Origin: Vibrio plantisponsor
Lineage (GTDB): Bacteria > Pseudomonadota > Gammaproteobacteria > Enterobacterales > Vibrionaceae
Direction: 5' to 3'
Length of the DNA stretch: 64,000 nucleotides
NCBI RefSeq assembly: GCF_013041605.1
Contig: NZ_JABEQC010000003.1
Coordinates: 169,898-233,897 of the forward strand
The translations under genes were made by a program, and so were the position numbers. Below, piece by piece: positions 9,269 through 18,831 of this stretch; the stretch's first letter is position 1; each line of letters opens with the position of its first letter. The notes beneath the pieces were generated by a model, which had not been told where the DNA came from, ran no database searches, and saw only the letters and a program-made list of their open reading frames with translations.

Positions 9269-9469
9269 TTAACGACCTGATGATTTGAACTGGTTGGTTA
9301 ATGGATCATAGCGAAAGCCAAGATGACTCAATTTACCAACCACGCTTTCAACATCCATTTCATAAGTGGAAACCAGCTCATCTAAGCTGTCACACTCCAA
9401 GCGTAGCTTCTCATTCACTATGCCTAAGAGAATAATACTATCCAGCTTATTAACATTGCTCAGATCCAT
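9269..9469 (-). CDS. DUF4250 domain-containing protein
   Basis: A 66-residue protein with the DUF4250 pattern: MDLSN start, ILLGIVNEKLRLECDSLDELV helix pair, then LGFRYDPLTNQF. ATG at 9467-9469 is preceded on the minus strand by AAGGAG with seven bases of spacing, so the longer reading to 9496 is not needed. The function of the family is unknown; the fold is predicted to be small and helical. It is transcribed convergently with metR. Confidence 0.8.
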   Translation of the reverse strand: MDLSNVNKLDSIILLGIVNEKLRLECDSLDELVSTYEMDVESVVGKLSHLGFRYDPLTNQFKSSGR

Positions 9470-9560
9470 ATCGGTACTCCTTCGAACAAAACCCACTTAT
9501 TAAGCCTAGTCGGGATTTCACACAAGAAAAGTGATTTTGCTCTAGGGAGTTAAATTCTGA

Positions 9561-10244
9561 TTATTGGATCAGATAAAGACTGTGAAAACCTGTACTTGCC
9601 AGCAATACCAGCAAGAATGCTACCGCTAACTGACCTTTCTCCGGCTTCTTGGCCGTAATAATATGCCAGCTCCAAAAAACGATACCGGCAATCAGTAAAC
9701 TGAAACTGATGACCAATGGCATGGTTAACTCGGTTAACTGTTCACTTTCAAGTGAGTAGGCAAATGGAACGATACACAACGTCGTTGCCATTGCAGACAA
9801 AATTCCTACCACTGGAAGAATGCGATGAAACGCATCTAGTCGGCTACGAGCAATGGACAAAAGCATGTTCGCGAACACCGACCCAAGCAGAAATATCATC
9901 ATGAACAGTGATAAAGAAGCACTCCAACTTGGCGCTTCGCCAATAAGGATGCCGACGTAAGCTAATGAAAGACCGTTAACTAAGTAAAGAACCCATAAAG
10001 GTCCTTCATTACGAGTTTTGGTCGTCTGTACACGGGAATAGAAGTAGAAAATGGCAAATACCACCAGAAATGCTTCAATTTTAATCGAAGCGACAGCCAG
10101 CCAAAGCACACCTATTGAAGGTAATACCTTATGCAAGCGCCCGCGTTGACCCGGACAAATGTCACCTTTGACCAAAATCATCGTCAGAATAATTTGAGCG
10201 CCCAAAAGCATAGGAGCGAAAACAGAAAGTAGTGAATAAACCAT
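9561..10244 (-). CDS. Hypothetical integral membrane protein
   Basis: 227 residues with about seven hydrophobic segments (for example residues 5-25, 40-68, 83-103, 112-132, 143-163, 175-195, 205-222) and short basic loops. I do not recognise a family. No clear ribosome site precedes the ATG; instead a short frame stops four bases upstream, so translation may be coupled to it. Its neighbours (DUF4250 gene, ygiQ) give no functional hint. Confidence 0.75.
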   Translation of the reverse strand: MVYSLLSVFAPMLLGAQIILTMILVKGDICPGQRGRLHKVLPSIGVLWLAVASIKIEAFLVVFAIFYFYSRVQTTKTRNEGPLWVLYLVNGLSLAYVGILIGEAPSWSASLSLFMMIFLLGSVFANMLLSIARSRLDAFHRILPVVGILSAMATTLCIVPFAYSLESEQLTELTMPLVISFSLLIAGIVFWSWHIITAKKPEKGQLAVAFLLVLLASTGFHSLYLIQ

Positions 10245-10248
10245 AATT

Positions 10249-10341
10249 TCAAATAAGTGAGCTAAGTTTTAATAGAGGGCGATAATAGCAAAGCACAGTT
10301 CGCTTTCCTATCTCTGCAAACTTTCCGATATCTACCAGCAT
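10249..10341 (-). CDS. Possible 30-residue leader peptide of the membrane protein gene
   Basis: A short frame MLVDIGKFAEIGKRTVLCYY... with GGGGA seven bases before its ATG (10339-10341) stops at 10249-10251, four bases before the next ATG. The downstream gene lacks a ribosome site, so coupling would make sense. No homology is recognised and it may be fortuitous. Confidence 0.25.
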   Translation of the reverse strand: MLVDIGKFAEIGKRTVLCYYRPLLKLSSLI

Positions 10342-10376
10342 AGAAAAATCCCCAACAAAGATGAGGTGATGTTCCG

Positions 10377-10404
10377 CTAGATACTCCATCTTCAAGCCGC
10401 TATA
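10377..10404 (+). promoter_or_regulatory. Probable ygiQ promoter
   Basis: A TATAAT -10 box lies at about 10399-10404, with a -35-like TAGATA 17 bases upstream. It overlaps an in-frame ATG at 10405, which argues for the downstream ygiQ start at 10435. Confidence 0.45.
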
Positions 10405-10434
10405 ATGCGCACCTCTCAAATACAAGGTCAAAAT

Positions 10435-12774
10435 ATGTACAGCGATATCACTCCTATCCATCAACACAAAAAGTACTGGGCAGAATGCTTCGGTACGGCA
10501 CGCTTTTTACCTACCAGCCGTAAAGAGATGGATGCGCTTGGATGGGATAGCTGCGACATTATCATTGTGACCGGTGACGCTTATGTTGATCACCCAAGTT
10601 TTGGTATGGCAATCATTGGTCGTCTGTTGGAAGCTCAAGGTTTCCGCGTCGGCATCATTGCGCAGCCAGAATGGCAGAACAAAGACGCGTTTATGGCGCT
10701 GGGTAAACCGAACTTATTCTTCGGCGTTACAGCAGGCAACATGGACTCGATGATCAACCGCTACACGTCAGACAGAAAATTGCGTCATGATGATGCCTAC
10801 ACTCCGAACAATGAAGGCGGTAAGCGTCCTGATCGTGCAACACTGGTTTACTCGCAGCGTTGTCGTGAAGCTTATAAAGACGTACCCATTGTACTGGGTG
10901 GTATTGAAGCAAGCTTGCGTCGTGTTGCTCACTATGACTATTGGTCAGACAAAGTTCGCCGTTCAGTGTTATTTGATGCGAAAGCCGACATTCTTTTATT
11001 TGGTAACGCAGAACGCGCTCTGGTAGAAGTGGCACACCGCTTAGCAGATGGTGAATCAATCAGCGATCTGACTAACGTGCGCGGTACAGCAGTTAACCTT
11101 GCGGCAGTACCTGAAGGTTTCAAGGTTATTGATTCATCAAGAATTGATAAACCAAGTACGCCGTTTGTACCGACCAACCCGTACGAAGTTGAAACACAAT
11201 GTGAAACTAAGAAAGAGGAAGAAGAAGCGAAACCGATTACCGTTCGCCCTTCCCGCCATGACTCAAAAACCACAGCTGTGCGTTTGCCTTCTTACGAGAA
11301 ACTGATTAATGACCGTATTCTTTATGCACACGCAAGCCGTGTACTGCATTTAGAGACTAACCCGTATTCCGGCCGTGCTCTGATTCAAAGCCACGGCAAC
11401 CGTGAGCTTTGGGTTAACCAAGCACCAATCCCATTGTCTACTGAAGAGATGGATTATGTGTTTGATCTGCCGTATGCACGTGTACCGCATCCTAAATACG
11501 GCAAAGATAAGATCCCGGCGTATGACATGATTAAAACGTCAGTGAACATTATGCGTGGGTGTTTTGGCGGCTGTTCTTTCTGTTCTATTACCGAACACGA
11601 AGGTCGAATCATTCAGAACCGTTCAAAAGAATCGATCATCAACGAACTCAAAGAGATCCGCGATAAAGTACCGGGCTTTACTGGCACTATCTCGGACTTA
11701 GGTGGCCCGACAGCAAACATGTACCGTTTAGGTTGTTCTGATCCTAAAGCGGAAGCCAACTGTCGTCGTCCATCCTGTGTGTTCCCGGGTATCTGTCATA
11801 AGCTCAATACCGACCACAAGCACACTATCGATTTATATCGTGAAGCGCGTAAAGTGGAAGGCATTAAGAAAGTGATGATTGCGTCTGGTGTTCGCTACGA
11901 CCTCGCCATTGAGTCACCTGAATATGTTAAAGAGCTTGTGACTCACCACGTAGGCGGCTACCTAAAAATTGCTCCTGAACATACGGAAAAGAACCCGCTT
12001 GATCTGATGATGAAACCGGGTATGGGTACATTCGACCGCTTTAAAGAACTGTTTGATAAATACAGTGCGGAAGCGGGCAAGAAGCAATACTTAATTCCTT
12101 ATTTCATCTCTGCTCACCCAGGTACAGAAGATGAAGATATGGTGAACTTGGCGCTATGGCTGAAAAGCCATAACTACGAGTGTGACCAAGTACAGAACTT
12201 CTATCCGTCACCAATGTGTAACGCAACGGCGATGTATCACTCTGAAGTGAACCCTTTAAAACGTGTGAAATACAAAAAACGTGAAGATGTCACTGTACCG
12301 AAAGGTGATCGTCAAAGACGTTTGCACAAAGCGCTTCTTCGCTATCACGACCCACTAAACTGGCCGCTGATCCGCGAAGCTCTAATCAACATGGGCAAGA
12401 AGCATTTGATTGGTGATAAACCTAACTGTTTAGTCCCTGCTGAAGATGGTGACAAACTCACGCCGGCGCATCGTCGTAAGTCAGGTCGTCACGGTTCAAA
12501 CCGATTTGCCACTAAACATACCAAGTCACAACCAGGGTTTGATGCGCTACGTGGTGACAATAGTCGTGGTGAAAATGGCCGTAAAGAGAACAATCGTGGC
12601 GATAACCCACGAGGTAACAAAGCATCGGGCAACAACAAATCCGGTACAAAAGGTTCCTACGGTAGTTCACAAGGCAGCAGTCGTCCGCAAGGTAACGGCC
12701 GCCCGCAAAGCAGCGCTCGACCAAATGCGAACAAAGGCAAAGGGCAAAATCGACCTTCTCAACGTACACAATAA
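10435..12774 (+). CDS. ygiQ: YgiQ family radical SAM protein
   Basis: A 779-residue protein of the YgiQ family. The N-terminal part ([33 protein letters not shown]) is a cobalamin-binding-like fold, and the radical SAM core has the CFGGCSFC cluster motif (CX3CX2C, near residue 376). The substrate is unknown. The C-terminus ends in about 80 residues of Gly/Asn/Arg/Ser-rich low-complexity basic sequence, a common but variable tail that suggests nucleic-acid contact. ATG 10435 is preferred over 10405 because the promoter -10 box adjoins 10405 and AAGG precedes 10435. A strong terminator follows. Confidence 0.93.
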   Translation: MYSDITPIHQHKKYWAECFGTARFLPTSRKEMDALGWDSCDIIIVTGDAYVDHPSFGMAIIGRLLEAQGFRVGIIAQPEWQNKDAFMALGKPNLFFGVTAGNMDSMINRYTSDRKLRHDDAYTPNNEGGKRPDRATLVYSQRCREAYKDVPIVLGGIEASLRRVAHYDYWSDKVRRSVLFDAKADILLFGNAERALVEVAHRLADGESISDLTNVRGTAVNLAAVPEGFKVIDSSRIDKPSTPFVPTNPYEVETQCETKKEEEEAKPITVRPSRHDSKTTAVRLPSYEKLINDRILYAHASRVLHLETNPYSGRALIQSHGNRELWVNQAPIPLSTEEMDYVFDLPYARVPHPKYGKDKIPAYDMIKTSVNIMRGCFGGCSFCSITEHEGRIIQNRSKESIINELKEIRDKVPGFTGTISDLGGPTANMYRLGCSDPKAEANCRRPSCVFPGICHKLNTDHKHTIDLYREARKVEGIKKVMIASGVRYDLAIESPEYVKELVTHHVGGYLKIAPEHTEKNPLDLMMKPGMGTFDRFKELFDKYSAEAGKKQYLIPYFISAHPGTEDEDMVNLALWLKSHNYECDQVQNFYPSPMCNATAMYHSEVNPLKRVKYKKREDVTVPKGDRQRRLHKALLRYHDPLNWPLIREALINMGKKHLIGDKPNCLVPAEDGDKLTPAHRRKSGRHGSNRFATKHTKSQPGFDALRGDNSRGENGRKENNRGDNPRGNKASGNNKSGTKGSYGSSQGSSRPQGNGRPQSSARPNANKGKGQNRPSQRTQ

Positions 12775-12798
12775 AGCGTTAGTGAATAGCAAAGCATA

Positions 12799-12828
12799 AA
12801 AAAGCGCAGCTCTCAGGCTGCGCTTTTT
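12799..12828. terminator. Bidirectional terminator between ygiQ and serC
   Basis: AAAAAGCGCAGC (12799-12810), loop TCTCAG, GCTGCGCTTTTT (12817-12828): a 12-base stem with A and T tracts on both sides, placed between convergent genes. Confidence 0.92.
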
Positions 12829-12871
12829 AGTCAATGATCTGTTGGTTTTTATAAGCAGAAACTAACGCGAA

Positions 12872-13966
12872 TTACGCATACTGCTCTTCAAACTCTTTCA
12901 TAAACGAAACAAGAGCTTGCACACCTTCAAGCGTCATTGCGTTATAGATTGATGCACGCATACCACCTACAACACGGTGACCTTTCAGTGAAGTTAAACC
13001 ACGAGCTTCAGCTAACTCAAGGAAAGTACCGTCTAGTTCAGGCTTCGCTAACTGGAATGGTACGTTCATTAGAGAACGGTTGTCTGGGTGAATACCGTTG
13101 CGGTAGAAGTCAGATGAATCAACATAGTTATAAAGCAGTGCTGCTTTTTCACGGTTGATTTTCTCAATCGCTTTCACACCACCCTGCTCTTTTAACCACT
13201 TGAATACTAAGCCTGATAGATACCAAGCGTAAGTCGGTGGCGTGTTGAACATTGAATCTTGTTCTGCCAACAGTTTGTAGTTCAGGATGCCAGGAACAAG
13301 GTCACTTGCTAGCTCTAGCAAGTCATCACGTACAATCGCGATACAAATGCCCGCAGGGCCAATGTTTTTCTGTGCACCCGCGTAGATAACACCGTATTTC
13401 GAAACATCGATTTCACGAGAAAGAATCGTTGAAGACATGTCAGCAACGATTGGTTTATCCGTTACTGGTAAATCATTAATCTCGATACCGTCGATGGTTT
13501 CGTTTGGACAGAAGTGAACATATGCCGCTTCTGGATCAATCTTCCACTCGCTTGCTGGCAAAATAGCAATTTTGCCGTCTTTTTCTACTTTCGCGTCAAA
13601 AACATCCGTTTCGCAATATTTTTTTGCTTCTTTAACTGCGCTTTCAGCCCAGTATCCACCATCAATATAGGTTGCTTTCTTCGCGTTGCCCATCAGGTTC
13701 AGAGGCACAGCTGCAAATTGTGCACGTGCGCCACCTTGGCAAAATAGTACTTTATAGTTGTCTGGGATATTTAGAAGATCGCGCAAATCCTGCTCTGCTT
13801 CTTCTGCCACCTTGATGAAAGGTTTGCTGCGGTGGCTAATTTCCATAACCGAAACGCCCATGCCGTTCCAATTAACAAACTCAGCCTGTGCTTTTGCCAT
13901 CACGGCTTTTGGTAACGCTGCTGGACCAGCACTAAAGTTATAAACAGTGTCCGTTTTCGGCTCCAT
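12872..13966 (-). CDS. serC: Phosphoserine aminotransferase
   Basis: SerC converts 3-phosphohydroxypyruvate and glutamate to phosphoserine and 2-oxoglutarate, and serves the analogous step in pyridoxal phosphate synthesis. The start [12 protein letters not shown], the PLP lysine in [12 protein letters not shown] and the end [12 protein letters not shown] are family signatures. ATG 13966 gives 364 residues, the normal length, and has AAGGA close upstream; the frame extends another 33 codons without similarity to the family. It is monocistronic here. Confidence 0.97.
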   Translation of the reverse strand: MEPKTDTVYNFSAGPAALPKAVMAKAQAEFVNWNGMGVSVMEISHRSKPFIKVAEEAEQDLRDLLNIPDNYKVLFCQGGARAQFAAVPLNLMGNAKKATYIDGGYWAESAVKEAKKYCETDVFDAKVEKDGKIAILPASEWKIDPEAAYVHFCPNETIDGIEINDLPVTDKPIVADMSSTILSREIDVSKYGVIYAGAQKNIGPAGICIAIVRDDLLELASDLVPGILNYKLLAEQDSMFNTPPTYAWYLSGLVFKWLKEQGGVKAIEKINREKAALLYNYVDSSDFYRNGIHPDNRSLMNVPFQLAKPELDGTFLELAEARGLTSLKGHRVVGGMRASIYNAMTLEGVQALVSFMKEFEEQYA

Positions 13967-14035
13967 GTGTTCCTTGCTCCTGCTATCGATGATGAGTGTG
14001 ATTAATACCACTTTTTTCATCGGATAAAAAGCAAG

Positions 14036-14059
14036 AAAAGAGGTCTTTCGACCTCTTTT
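14036..14059 (-). terminator. Terminator downstream of the YdgA-like gene
   Basis: AAAAGAGGTC (14036-14045), loop TTTC, GACCTCTTTT (14050-14059). On the minus strand it is followed by a T-rich stretch, so it ends the gene at 14105 and insulates serC. Confidence 0.8.
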
Positions 14060-14104
14060 CTTCAACTAATCTAAATTTCAAAGAGTTTAGATTGCCATCG
14101 CGAA

Positions 14105-15370
14105 TTAACGCGCCATCATTCCATACATAAACAGAGCAAAAAGCGGAACCTTCTGACCATTAGAGAAAACGACATTGCCTTCTTTGATGTCTGCTTTTAA
14201 TTGATAGCCTTTATCGTCTTGCGTCATCATCTCCATCATCAGTAGCTCATCCACGCCCTGTTGAATAGAAGGGTAATCTTCAACCAGTTGATTCGATACA
14301 AACGCTTCAAGATCACCCGTTAACGCAGACATAATCACACTCGGGTCTTTCTGTACGTCATTGGTGCCTTCAGGAATGTTAAGCGTCATTTTTGACGAAA
14401 ACTCTCCTTCGCCGAGATTAAGAGCAAAAGGTTTGATGCTGACAAAGAACCCTTTAGAAAACAGTGAATCAACGAATGGCATCGCTTTTTCAAGATCTTC
14501 TGCTTCTAAATAGGGGTTACTTTGATAGATGTTTGACAGTGCAAGGAAAGCTTCGCTATCTGCATCACCCAAAGTGAAATCGAGCTGAACATTGTTTACT
14601 TCACCATCATCGACCATAACTTTACCGACATTCATTTTGTGGTTGCTGGTAAAACGCGATTTTTCGGTGTTGAATTTAGACTCAAACTGATAAGAGGTGT
14701 TGTCGGCAGCAAACAGAGTCGAACCTAGCCCATCGTCAACGGTTAAACTTCCAAGAGTGATGTTTTGCTTTCCAATCCAAAACCCAGAATCCTGTTTACC
14801 ATTACCTTGTCCTGAGAAATCAGAAATCAGCATGTTCTCGCCAGTGTCAAAGTTCAAAGCGACAGACGGAATCGAAACATTGAAATCCACTTGCCCTAGA
14901 GCCGTAACCGTGCCTGTTACTTGAGAAGAGAGAATGGAAATCGCTACAGAATCTGGACCTTCACTTTGATAATGCCAGTTGTCTAATGTGGAAGAGAAAC
15001 GGGTGTTTCCATTCAGTTGCGTCGTACTGTTAACCACCAGCGGCGACTCTGGATAATTAGGGAACGTCGACACAGAAGAAATACTCGCCAACCCATGTCG
15101 AATATTGCTGTCCACGATAACTTCGGTTGGTAAACCTTCGTGCTGCATTTGCAGTTTAAGAACCGGGTTGGTAACAGTAAAACGTGTTTGCGCATGAGAA
15201 GACAGGTAACCACGGTCATAACTGATCAGTTCCGCAGAGATATCGTTATTGCTGATGTGTTTTAAGCCATCGCTAATCACATTCTGACCAATTTGTCCCA
15301 CAGCTAAAGGCCAACATAAAGCCAGCGAAACTGCGCCACCAACTGCACCAATTAATTTTAGTTTTTTCAT
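14105..15370 (-). CDS. YdgA-like DUF945 family protein
   Basis: 421 residues with an N-terminal signal or anchor helix (residues 3-25, MKKLKLIGAVGGAVSLALCW), then a long beta-rich periplasmic region. The ISAELISYDRGYLSSHAQT segment matches the Y.RG..SS pattern of the DUF945/YdgA family, and the end is GNVVFSNGQKVPLFAL. The role is unknown; the family faces the periplasm and resembles lipid-transport-like repeat proteins. It lies alone between two promoter regions. Confidence 0.8.
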   Translation of the reverse strand: MKKLKLIGAVGGAVSLALCWPLAVGQIGQNVISDGLKHISNNDISAELISYDRGYLSSHAQTRFTVTNPVLKLQMQHEGLPTEVIVDSNIRHGLASISSVSTFPNYPESPLVVNSTTQLNGNTRFSSTLDNWHYQSEGPDSVAISILSSQVTGTVTALGQVDFNVSIPSVALNFDTGENMLISDFSGQGNGKQDSGFWIGKQNITLGSLTVDDGLGSTLFAADNTSYQFESKFNTEKSRFTSNHKMNVGKVMVDDGEVNNVQLDFTLGDADSEAFLALSNIYQSNPYLEAEDLEKAMPFVDSLFSKGFFVSIKPFALNLGEGEFSSKMTLNIPEGTNDVQKDPSVIMSALTGDLEAFVSNQLVEDYPSIQQGVDELLMMEMMTQDDKGYQLKADIKEGNVVFSNGQKVPLFALFMYGMMAR

Positions 15371-15582
15371 ATAAGTAGGTTCCTATCATGTTTCATGCAG
15401 TCTACCGACAAGGTTCAACGAGCTCAAGGCGGCACTTAGTGAATTGATTGTAAAAGTGTTTGTCCTTTCAGAATATGGGGCGATAGTTGCCGCTGATTTA
15501 GCATTCTAAAACCTCGCTCTCAGTTCGTTTTACGCTCACTTGATAGAGTAATGCTGTCAGATTTCAATATGATGAGAGCAAC

Positions 15583-17520
15583 GTGAATCAATACGCCCTA
15601 CTCTGCTTAGATAACAACCCTATTAGTATCGAACAATGGCGGCATGAACTGCGCTCGTTCGCCACTAAATTTGACCTTCATACTGCCGATTCTTTTGAAG
15701 AAGCTCAGCAGGCGCTGGAGTATCTGGAATCTCAGAATCAAACGGTCGCGTTAGTCATTGCCAGTCATAACGAAAACTTAAACGGCGCAGATTTTTTGAT
15801 TCATCTGGATAGAATGGACAACACTAAGACGGCAAGAAAAGTACTAATCAGTTGCGGTCAAGATATTCAGGCGATCGTCAGTGCAGTCAATGAAGGACGT
15901 TTGGATTACTGCTTAACTAAGCCCTTGCAAGATAACGTGCTCTATAAAACAGTCGTCCAAGAACTCACCACCTATGTGCTAGAAAATGACAAAGATAACG
16001 CGCTTCACTACAGCAGTGTTCTTGATCAGCAAAGACTGCTGCGTTCGCATATCGACAACAAAATGCACTCTTACCGCCAAGGTTTTATCTCTGAGTACCA
16101 TCAGTTAACGGACGCTGAACTGGCTGATCAGGTCATTGGCGCGCTATATCAATTTTTTGATAAGCAAGATGACACTAAGGCTTGTCGAACATATTCCGCC
16201 GAGCACTTACTGACTGTTGAAGGTCAAGAAAACCGCTTTTTATGGTTTATCACTGAAGGGGAAGTTGCTCTTTACAAAAAAGACAAACATGGTCAACAGC
16301 GAGAGGTTGTTAGGCATCAAAAAGGGAATATCGTTGGCGGGATGTCATTTGTGACTGGTGAAAACTCCTTTTCGACCGCAATCACGTTGACTAAAACTGA
16401 GGTGATTAAGCTAGACAGAGATGTATTCGCCAAAGTCATGCACACCAACACCAGTTTATTACCGCTTTTTACCAACCTGTTATTACGTCACTTCAATCGA
16501 CGCTTACAAAGAAGCATTAATACCAAAATACAGCTACAAGAAACGCTTGAATCGTTGGAATCTGCACATCAACAGTTAATCGAAGGCGAAAAGATGGCGA
16601 TGCTTGGGCAGTTAGTCGCCGGTGTGGCCCATGAACTCAATAACCCAGTGTCAGCAATTTTGCGCGGCACCGATACGCTCTCCAATAACATTGAAAATAT
16701 TGTCGAGTCATACGCTGATTCAGCAACCAATCATCAAGGTTCACAAATGCTCAAAGCGGCTCTGGTGGCAAAACCTATGTCGACTTCAGAAGAACGTGAA
16801 CTCGCAAAACAGCTCGAAAGCCAAATACACCACCGACTTCTCGCCAAGAAAATGGTTAAACTCGGCCTTAATAATAACGAAGAGTCCATCAAACAGGCCA
16901 AATCAAACCCCGATGCCATGTTGAGGAACTTGGAATCGTTAGAGCGCTACCATCTGACGGGCAGTACTCTTCGCTCAATCAAGGTATGCGCGCAAAGAAT
17001 TACCGATATGGTGAAGAGCTTAAAAGGCTACGCTCGAGCCGATGATGAGACTTTCCATGTGGTTGATATCCATGAAGGCATCGAAGATACACTAGTTATT
17101 TTTGAAAACCGATTGAAACTTCATAAGTTAGTCAAAGAGTATTCATCTATCCCGCCCGTAAGATGCCTACCGATTGCACTTCAACAAGTGTGGACGAACT
17201 TAATTTCCAATGCGATAGACGCGTTCCCTGACAAAGGCGTACTGGAAATACACTCTTATTTGGGAGAGAAAGACGGGCAAACGTATGCCGTTGTTAGCTT
17301 CAAGGATAACGGTCATGGTATTTCAGAAGAAACCCAAGAGAAGATTTTCGAACTCAATTACACAACAAAACGTGAAGGTAATTTTGGCTTAGGTATTGGG
17401 CTTTCGATTTGCCAGCAAATTATGCATCAGCATAACGGCTGGATTGACGTTGAGTCTAAGCTCGGCGAATACACCAACATGCGAGTATGGCTTCCTTTAC
17501 TCCTCGCCAGCACTGATTAA
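15583..17520 (+). CDS. Sensor histidine kinase with degenerate receiver and cyclic-nucleotide-binding-like domains
   Basis: 645 residues, no membrane helices. Residues 1-125 align without gaps at the key positions with the receiver encoded just downstream, but the phospho-acceptor Asp is Ser61 and the acidic pair is D10/N11; the Lys (TKPL) is kept. Residues about 200-310 form a cNMP-binding (CAP_ED) beta-roll (FITEGEVALYKK, GNIVGGMSF). The kinase core has H350 in VAHELNNP, an unusual insert of about 100 residues before the second dimerisation helix, the N box NLISNAIDAF, and DNGHGI and GLGIGLSI of the ATPase domain. GTG start with GAGAG upstream. It probably phosphorylates the response regulator 13 bases downstream. 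Confidence 0.88.
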   Translation: MNQYALLCLDNNPISIEQWRHELRSFATKFDLHTADSFEEAQQALEYLESQNQTVALVIASHNENLNGADFLIHLDRMDNTKTARKVLISCGQDIQAIVSAVNEGRLDYCLTKPLQDNVLYKTVVQELTTYVLENDKDNALHYSSVLDQQRLLRSHIDNKMHSYRQGFISEYHQLTDAELADQVIGALYQFFDKQDDTKACRTYSAEHLLTVEGQENRFLWFITEGEVALYKKDKHGQQREVVRHQKGNIVGGMSFVTGENSFSTAITLTKTEVIKLDRDVFAKVMHTNTSLLPLFTNLLLRHFNRRLQRSINTKIQLQETLESLESAHQQLIEGEKMAMLGQLVAGVAHELNNPVSAILRGTDTLSNNIENIVESYADSATNHQGSQMLKAALVAKPMSTSEERELAKQLESQIHHRLLAKKMVKLGLNNNEESIKQAKSNPDAMLRNLESLERYHLTGSTLRSIKVCAQRITDMVKSLKGYARADDETFHVVDIHEGIEDTLVIFENRLKLHKLVKEYSSIPPVRCLPIALQQVWTNLISNAIDAFPDKGVLEIHSYLGEKDGQTYAVVSFKDNGHGISEETQEKIFELNYTTKREGNFGLGIGLSICQQIMHQHNGWIDVESKLGEYTNMRVWLPLLLASTD

Positions 17521-17533
17521 TAAGGAAAATAAC

Positions 17534-18031
17534 ATGAACAAATTCATGATTTTATGTGTCGATGATGAACGAGAAGTACTTGATAGCGTCATGCAGGATA
17601 TTGATTGCTTTGAAGACAACTTCATTGTTGAAGCCGCGCAGTCTGTTAGCGAAGCCAAGTCAGTTATTGAAGACTACCGCGAGCAAGAAGTCGCATTGGC
17701 ATTGATCCTATGTGACCACATCATGCCGGAACAGACCGGAATTAGCTTTTTAATTGAACTGAATGATGAACCGGATACGGCAAAAACTCGTAAGGTTTTG
17801 TTAACAGGGCAAGCCGGACTCAATGACACCGTAGAAGCGGTTAACCATGCAAGTCTAGATTTTTTTATTGCTAAACCTTGGATGGGCGAACAACTGAGAC
17901 AAGTAGTTAAAGAACAGCTTACCCACTATGTAATTGAAAATGAAAAAGATCTTATGCCTTGGGTAAAGGTTCTGGATACCGAAAAAATACTCAACGCTAT
18001 CGCAGAGAAGCGTATGGACTTTGGTGAATAA
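17534..18031 (+). CDS. Single-domain-type response regulator
   Basis: 165 residues: a receiver domain with D10/D11, phospho-acceptor D61 in LCDHIMPEQTG, Thr in LLTGQAG and Lys in IAKPW, followed by a short helical tail (about residues 125-165) without a DNA-binding or enzymatic domain. AAGGAAA precedes ATG 17534. It is adjacent to the kinase at 15583, whose N-terminus looks like a decayed copy of the same receiver. The output is therefore likely a protein-protein interaction. Confidence 0.88.
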   Translation: MNKFMILCVDDEREVLDSVMQDIDCFEDNFIVEAAQSVSEAKSVIEDYREQEVALALILCDHIMPEQTGISFLIELNDEPDTAKTRKVLLTGQAGLNDTVEAVNHASLDFFIAKPWMGEQLRQVVKEQLTHYVIENEKDLMPWVKVLDTEKILNAIAEKRMDFGE

Positions 18032-18147
18032 CCTTATCCGTCAAGCTGGCATTTAAATTGCTAGAAACCTACAAACGACAAAACTATGACATTTTTTGAT
18101 GGTTTCTCTATACATCAATGCTTTATGATGTCAAAAGAGTTGAAGTT

Positions 18148-18171
18148 GGATTCAGGAGCAAGTGCGAATCC
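18148..18171 (+). other. Small hairpin in the leader of the outer-membrane barrel gene
   Basis: GGATTC (18148-18153) and GAATCC (18166-18171) enclose an AGGAGCAAGTGC loop containing a purine-rich Shine-Dalgarno-like AGGAG, followed by TTCTTT. It may be a weak terminator for the upstream operon or a leader structure. Confidence 0.3.
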
Positions 18172-18218
18172 TTCTTTAAAACCATGGAATTAACGATAAA
18201 AACAGGTTTACCGTAACT

Positions 18219-18767
18219 ATGCGTAAAACAATCATTGCAGCAGCACTACTAATTGCTTCGGGACAAAGCTTAGCCGAAGTTGACCGTAACAGCCCATCAA
18301 TTATGAGCAACTTTAGTTATGACTATGCGGAAGCTCGAATTGGTGCGAGCCCAATGACTTTTGGTGCTGGTATCAGCAAATCAATTCACCCAAATGCTCA
18401 CGCAATTGGCCGAATCGATTCTGAACTTGATAGCGATTACGCTGCCGCTGCAGGTTTCGGCTTCCACGCTCCAGTAAATAACTGGGCTGATTTCACTGGC
18501 GAAATGCTTTTCCGTATTGAAGATAAGAAAGACGGTTCAAGTGCTGACACTGGTATGGAGCTAAACTTGGGTATCCGCCAATGGTTAGGTCCACAACTTG
18601 AAGTGGGTGGCAAAGGGGGTTACGTTTCAATTGAAGACAACGATGACTGGATTGCTTCTTTCTACGCACGATTCCACTCAACAGAATTGTTCTCAATCGG
18701 TGCTGAAGCGCGTTTCAACGACTCTTACGGCGACCAAATTATGTTTACTACTCGCTTCAAACTGTAA
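18219..18767 (+). CDS. Small outer-membrane beta-barrel-like protein
   Basis: 182 residues with a signal peptide (MRKTIIAAALLIASGQSLA, cleavage after SLA) and alternating hydrophobic strands such as ARIGASPMTFGAGIS, LEVGGKGGYVSIED and FSIGAEARFN. The last strand ends TTRFKL, close to the terminal aromatic signature used by the BAM machinery. About eight strands would fit the OmpX/OmpW size class. I cannot assign a named porin. A strong terminator follows. Confidence 0.75.
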   Translation: MRKTIIAAALLIASGQSLAEVDRNSPSIMSNFSYDYAEARIGASPMTFGAGISKSIHPNAHAIGRIDSELDSDYAAAAGFGFHAPVNNWADFTGEMLFRIEDKKDGSSADTGMELNLGIRQWLGPQLEVGGKGGYVSIEDNDDWIASFYARFHSTELFSIGAEARFNDSYGDQIMFTTRFKL

Positions 18768-18794
18768 TTTGAATCGAGACATGACATAAAAAAG

Positions 18795-18824
18795 AAAAGC
18801 CGAAGTTTTAAACTTCGGCTTTTT
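18795..18824. terminator. Bidirectional terminator between the barrel gene and tfoX
   Basis: AAAAGCCGAAGTTT (18795-18808) pairs with AAACTTCGGCTTTT (18810-18823), a near-perfect palindrome between convergent genes with T tracts on both strands. Confidence 0.92.
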
Positions 18825-18831
18825 AATTGGG

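Noticed and set aside
10249..10467. 72-codon minus-strand frame overlapping the ygiQ start
   Set aside because: The long version begins inside ygiQ without a ribosome site. Only the short 30-codon part is kept, at low confidence, as a possible leader.
12446..12799. Overlapping 117-codon frame at the end of ygiQ
   Set aside because: It is a shifted reading of the repetitive ygiQ tail and has no ribosome site or family likeness.
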